DNA from: Chryseobacterium daeguense DSM 19388
GTDB taxonomy: Bacteria > Bacteroidota > Bacteroidia > Flavobacteriales > Weeksellaceae
Direction: 5' to 3'
DNA: 64,000 bases
Assembly: GCF_000430825.1 (NCBI RefSeq)
Contig: NZ_AUMT01000002.1
Span: 372,001 to 436,000 of the forward strand
The position numbers and the translations under genes were made by a program. The notes under the pieces were generated by a model that searched no databases, was not told where the DNA came from, and worked only from the letters and a program-made list of their open reading frames with translations. Shown here in pieces: positions 62,208-64,000 of the stretch; position 1 is the stretch's first letter, and the number at the start of each line of letters is the position of its first letter.

Positions 62208-63293
62208 ATGAGCAATAATAAATCTTTTTCACGCAAAGACTTTTTACAGACTTCAGCGTTGGGGCTGGCGGCTGTGTTTTTAGGATCATCTTTTACAAAA
62301 TCATTTTCTTTTGATAAACCTTATTTTAACTTAAAGCCAATTGGAAGGTCACTTGCTCTGGAAGGATACTATATCTGGTGCAGCTCGCCGATCTGGGGTG
62401 AAGATGGGAAAGTGCATCTTTTTTATTCCCGGTGGAAAAAGGAAAAAGGCATGGGCGGGTGGCTGAACGGTTCCGAAATCTGTCGGGCAGAAGCCAATTC
62501 TCCATTTGATCAATTTGAGCATAAACAGGTTATTTTAGCGCCGAGAGGTGAAGGTTTCTGGGATGCAACAACCTGCCATAATCCGTTGATTAAAAAAGTT
62601 GGAGATCAGTATCTGCTTTTTTTTATGGGAAATTCTAATGGAAAAACCAATACCAAACGAATAGGGCTGGCTACATCCAAAAGCCTTGAAGGTGACTGGA
62701 CACGGCCGGATGAACCACTGCTTCTTCCCGGAAGTGAAGGCTCCTGGGATGACCATTGCACCACGAATCCTGCTTTTGTAAAAGGGAATGATGGAAAATA
62801 CTTGCTGTTTTATAAATCCTGGAACACCAAAGAATATGAAACACAAAAAGGCTCCGTAAGAGGAAACCGTAAGTATGGATTAGCCAAGGCAGATTCTCCT
62901 TTGGGACCCTATAAGAAAGTTTCCGATAAGCCGGTGATTGATTTCTCAGATTTACCGAATAATGCCCAGCTGGAAGATGCTTTTGTCTGGAAGCAGAAAG
63001 GGAAATTCCACATGGTAGCCCGTGACATGGGATTCTTCAATCATGAATATGGTCTGCATTTAACCACAAAAGATGGATTAAAATGGACAAAACCTGAAAT
63101 AGCTTATCTTAATATGACTTCTTACATTAATGAGCCCGCGCCTCCAAAACATTTAAAAAGATTCGGAAGGCTGGAGCGGCCAATGATTTTATTGGATAAA
63201 GATGGAGAAACGCCTCGTTTTTTATTCGGTGCTACACAAGGTGGAGAATTTGAAACTTCAACAACTTTTGTCTTTGAAATTTTGAAATCATAA
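62208..63293 (+). CDS. Exported glycoside-hydrolase-like five-bladed beta-propeller protein
   Basis: A 361-aa protein. The N-terminus (SFSRKDFLQTSALGLAAVFLGSS) resembles a Tat signal, with Arg-Lys rather than Arg-Arg. The rest has the blade pattern of GH43/GH117-like enzymes: WCSSPIWGEDGKVHLFYSRW, ATTCHNPLIKKVGDQYLLFFMG, CTTNPAFVKGNDGKYLLFYKSW, LEDAFVWKQKGKFHMVARDM, with acidic residues in each. Its position after the signal peptide and lack of a T9SS tail suggest a periplasmic enzyme. Substrate unknown. Confidence 0.78.
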   Translation: MSNNKSFSRKDFLQTSALGLAAVFLGSSFTKSFSFDKPYFNLKPIGRSLALEGYYIWCSSPIWGEDGKVHLFYSRWKKEKGMGGWLNGSEICRAEANSPFDQFEHKQVILAPRGEGFWDATTCHNPLIKKVGDQYLLFFMGNSNGKTNTKRIGLATSKSLEGDWTRPDEPLLLPGSEGSWDDHCTTNPAFVKGNDGKYLLFYKSWNTKEYETQKGSVRGNRKYGLAKADSPLGPYKKVSDKPVIDFSDLPNNAQLEDAFVWKQKGKFHMVARDMGFFNHEYGLHLTTKDGLKWTKPEIAYLNMTSYINEPAPPKHLKRFGRLERPMILLDKDGETPRFLFGATQGGEFETSTTFVFEILKS

Positions 63294-63314
63294 ATTAAAA
63301 TGAATAACCTTCGG

Positions 63315-63347
63315 AACCTTGTCAAAGTTTTAAACTCTGACAAGGTT
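63315..63347. repeat. AACCTTGTCA inverted repeat
   Basis: AACCTTGTCA (63315-63324) and TGACAAGGTT (63338-63347) are perfect 10-bp reverse complements around a T/A-rich centre (AAGTTTTAAACTC). This resembles a short dispersed palindrome of Chryseobacterium-like genomes. Confidence 0.75.
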
Positions 63348-63455
63348 GATGAGCCCGTTAACAATTTGTTGATGGTTTTTTATTGACAAAAAGCGCTGCA
63401 GGATTTCAACTTGATGAGGTTTTTTGTAAGTTTGTGAAAATAATGCGGACTATAA

Positions 63456-64000
63456 ATGAATTTTGAAGATTTTATCATTTCACCAAGAAATTTCAAAACG
63501 GAAAGCTGGCAAATCGGAAATAAGATTACGAAAGATATCAGGGAAGACAGTATTGTTCTTCTGTTTGTTTCAGATTACAGAGGGGCAACCGGAGATGCAG
63601 AGGTGCAGGATTTTACAGGGATCAGAAAAGAATTTTACAAATTGTCACAGCTGGATTTCGAAGTTCCAATTGTAGATTTGGGAGATCTGGTTTCAGGAAA
63701 ATCTGTTCAGGATTCTCATTATATTTTGCAGGAAGTTTTATCGGCATGTCATTACAAAAGAGCAATTCCGGTAATCATTGGCGGATCGAATGATTTTGCT
63801 TTTTCACTTTTTTCGGCATTAAATTTCCACACAAAAAATATTAATTATACCCAGATCAGCAATATTATTTCCCTGAAACAGGGTGAAATGATCAATGAGC
63901 ATACTTTCCTGAGCAAAATTTTCGGAGCGAAGAATTTTTCCATTAAAAATTATCATCATTTAGGCTATCAAAAGCATTTGAATGAGATGGATTCCGTAAA
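63456..64000 (+). CDS. Arginase/formimidoylglutamase-family protein (cut by window end)
   Basis: 181 codons are present, from ATG 63456: MNFEDFIISPRNFKTESWQI, then IVLLFVSDYRGATGDAEVQDFTGIRKEFYKLSQ, VDLGDLVSGKSVQDS and IPVIIGGSNDFAFSLFSAL. The order and the VPIVDLGD and IIGGSND blocks match the arginase/ureohydrolase fold. The first metal-binding motif GG(D/N)H is replaced by GGSND, so the His ligand is missing in this part. The later DAHxD motif is outside the window. Members with this change are found next to topA in Bacteroidota; their reaction is uncertain. Confidence 0.75.
   Translation, partial: MNFEDFIISPRNFKTESWQIGNKITKDIREDSIVLLFVSDYRGATGDAEVQDFTGIRKEFYKLSQLDFEVPIVDLGDLVSGKSVQDSHYILQEVLSACHYKRAIPVIIGGSNDFAFSLFSALNFHTKNINYTQISNIISLKQGEMINEHTFLSKIFGAKNFSIKNYHHLGYQKHLNEMDSV

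Noticed and set aside
1..64000. tRNA, rRNA, CRISPR array, prophage or transposase genes
   Set aside because: None was recognised on either strand; intergenic gaps were read for tRNA T-loop sequences and regular spacer arrays without success.

Overview
The window is AT-rich DNA from a member of the Bacteroidota, most likely a Chryseobacterium or close relative in the Weeksellaceae/Flavobacteriaceae. The support is a flexirubin-type pigment cluster (darA, darB, tyrosine ammonia-lyase, many ketosynthases), a type IX secretion (T9SS) sorting tail, Bacteroidota-type promoters (TTG, 17-23 bases, TAnnTTTG), an ileS of the long 1133-aa type, and arginase-like and topA genes close together. No rRNA, tRNA, CRISPR array, prophage or transposase was seen.

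Layout. 1-3010 (- strand): xerD (cut by the window edge), dCMP deaminase, enoyl-CoA hydratase and katA. 3142-4092: oxyR, divergent from katA, with back-to-back promoters. 4158-5606: metK behind a promoter and a SAM-II-type riboswitch. 5711-10737 (+): a small secreted protein, an ECF sigma factor with a 44-aa ORF behind it, a HAD nucleotidase, two PepSY-like proteins and a two-component system. 10752-17577 (-): trpS, a SanA-like protein, lspA, small proteins, a DksA/TraR-like protein and ileS. 18115-19794: a secreted M23 peptidase flanked by two copies of a MITE-like repeat.

20085-52108 is a contiguous flexirubin cluster of about 32 kb. The + arm holds an acyl-activating ligase, tyrosine ammonia-lyase, ketoreductase, ketosynthase (KS), acyl carrier protein (ACP), LpxL-type acyltransferase, a CrtI-like FAD enzyme, an NTN (C45) hydrolase lipoprotein and an alpha/beta hydrolase; a halogenase-like flavoenzyme is divergent within it. 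The - arm is a tightly packed set of 21 genes with many 1-14 bp overlaps: an MMPL-PlsC fusion, darA, darB, two dehydratase-like hotdog proteins, a conserved hypothetical, a BtrH-like acyltransferase, an ABC exporter, a thioesterase, KS, half-KS, ACP, KS with its chain-length factor, polysaccharide deacetylase, LolA, a lipoprotein, a third hotdog protein, a small secreted protein and a GT2-DUF2062 fusion. The inferred logic is: tyrosine to 4-coumarate, activation, iterative extension and reduction to an aryl polyene on ACP; separately DarB/DarA make the dialkylresorcinol; an acyltransferase joins them as an ester; and LolA, MMPL and ABC functions move the product to the outer membrane.

52304-54450: two polytopic membrane proteins, the second EpsG-like. 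54792-58286: a large T9SS cargo protein with a duplicated FISUMP-like module. 58519-61077: topA. 61135-61848: a secreted surface protein. 62208-63293: a secreted glycoside-hydrolase-like beta-propeller. 63456-64000: start of an arginase-family protein cut by the window end. Intergenic regions hold several families of palindromic dispersed repeats, including a family found at the KS/ACP gene borders.
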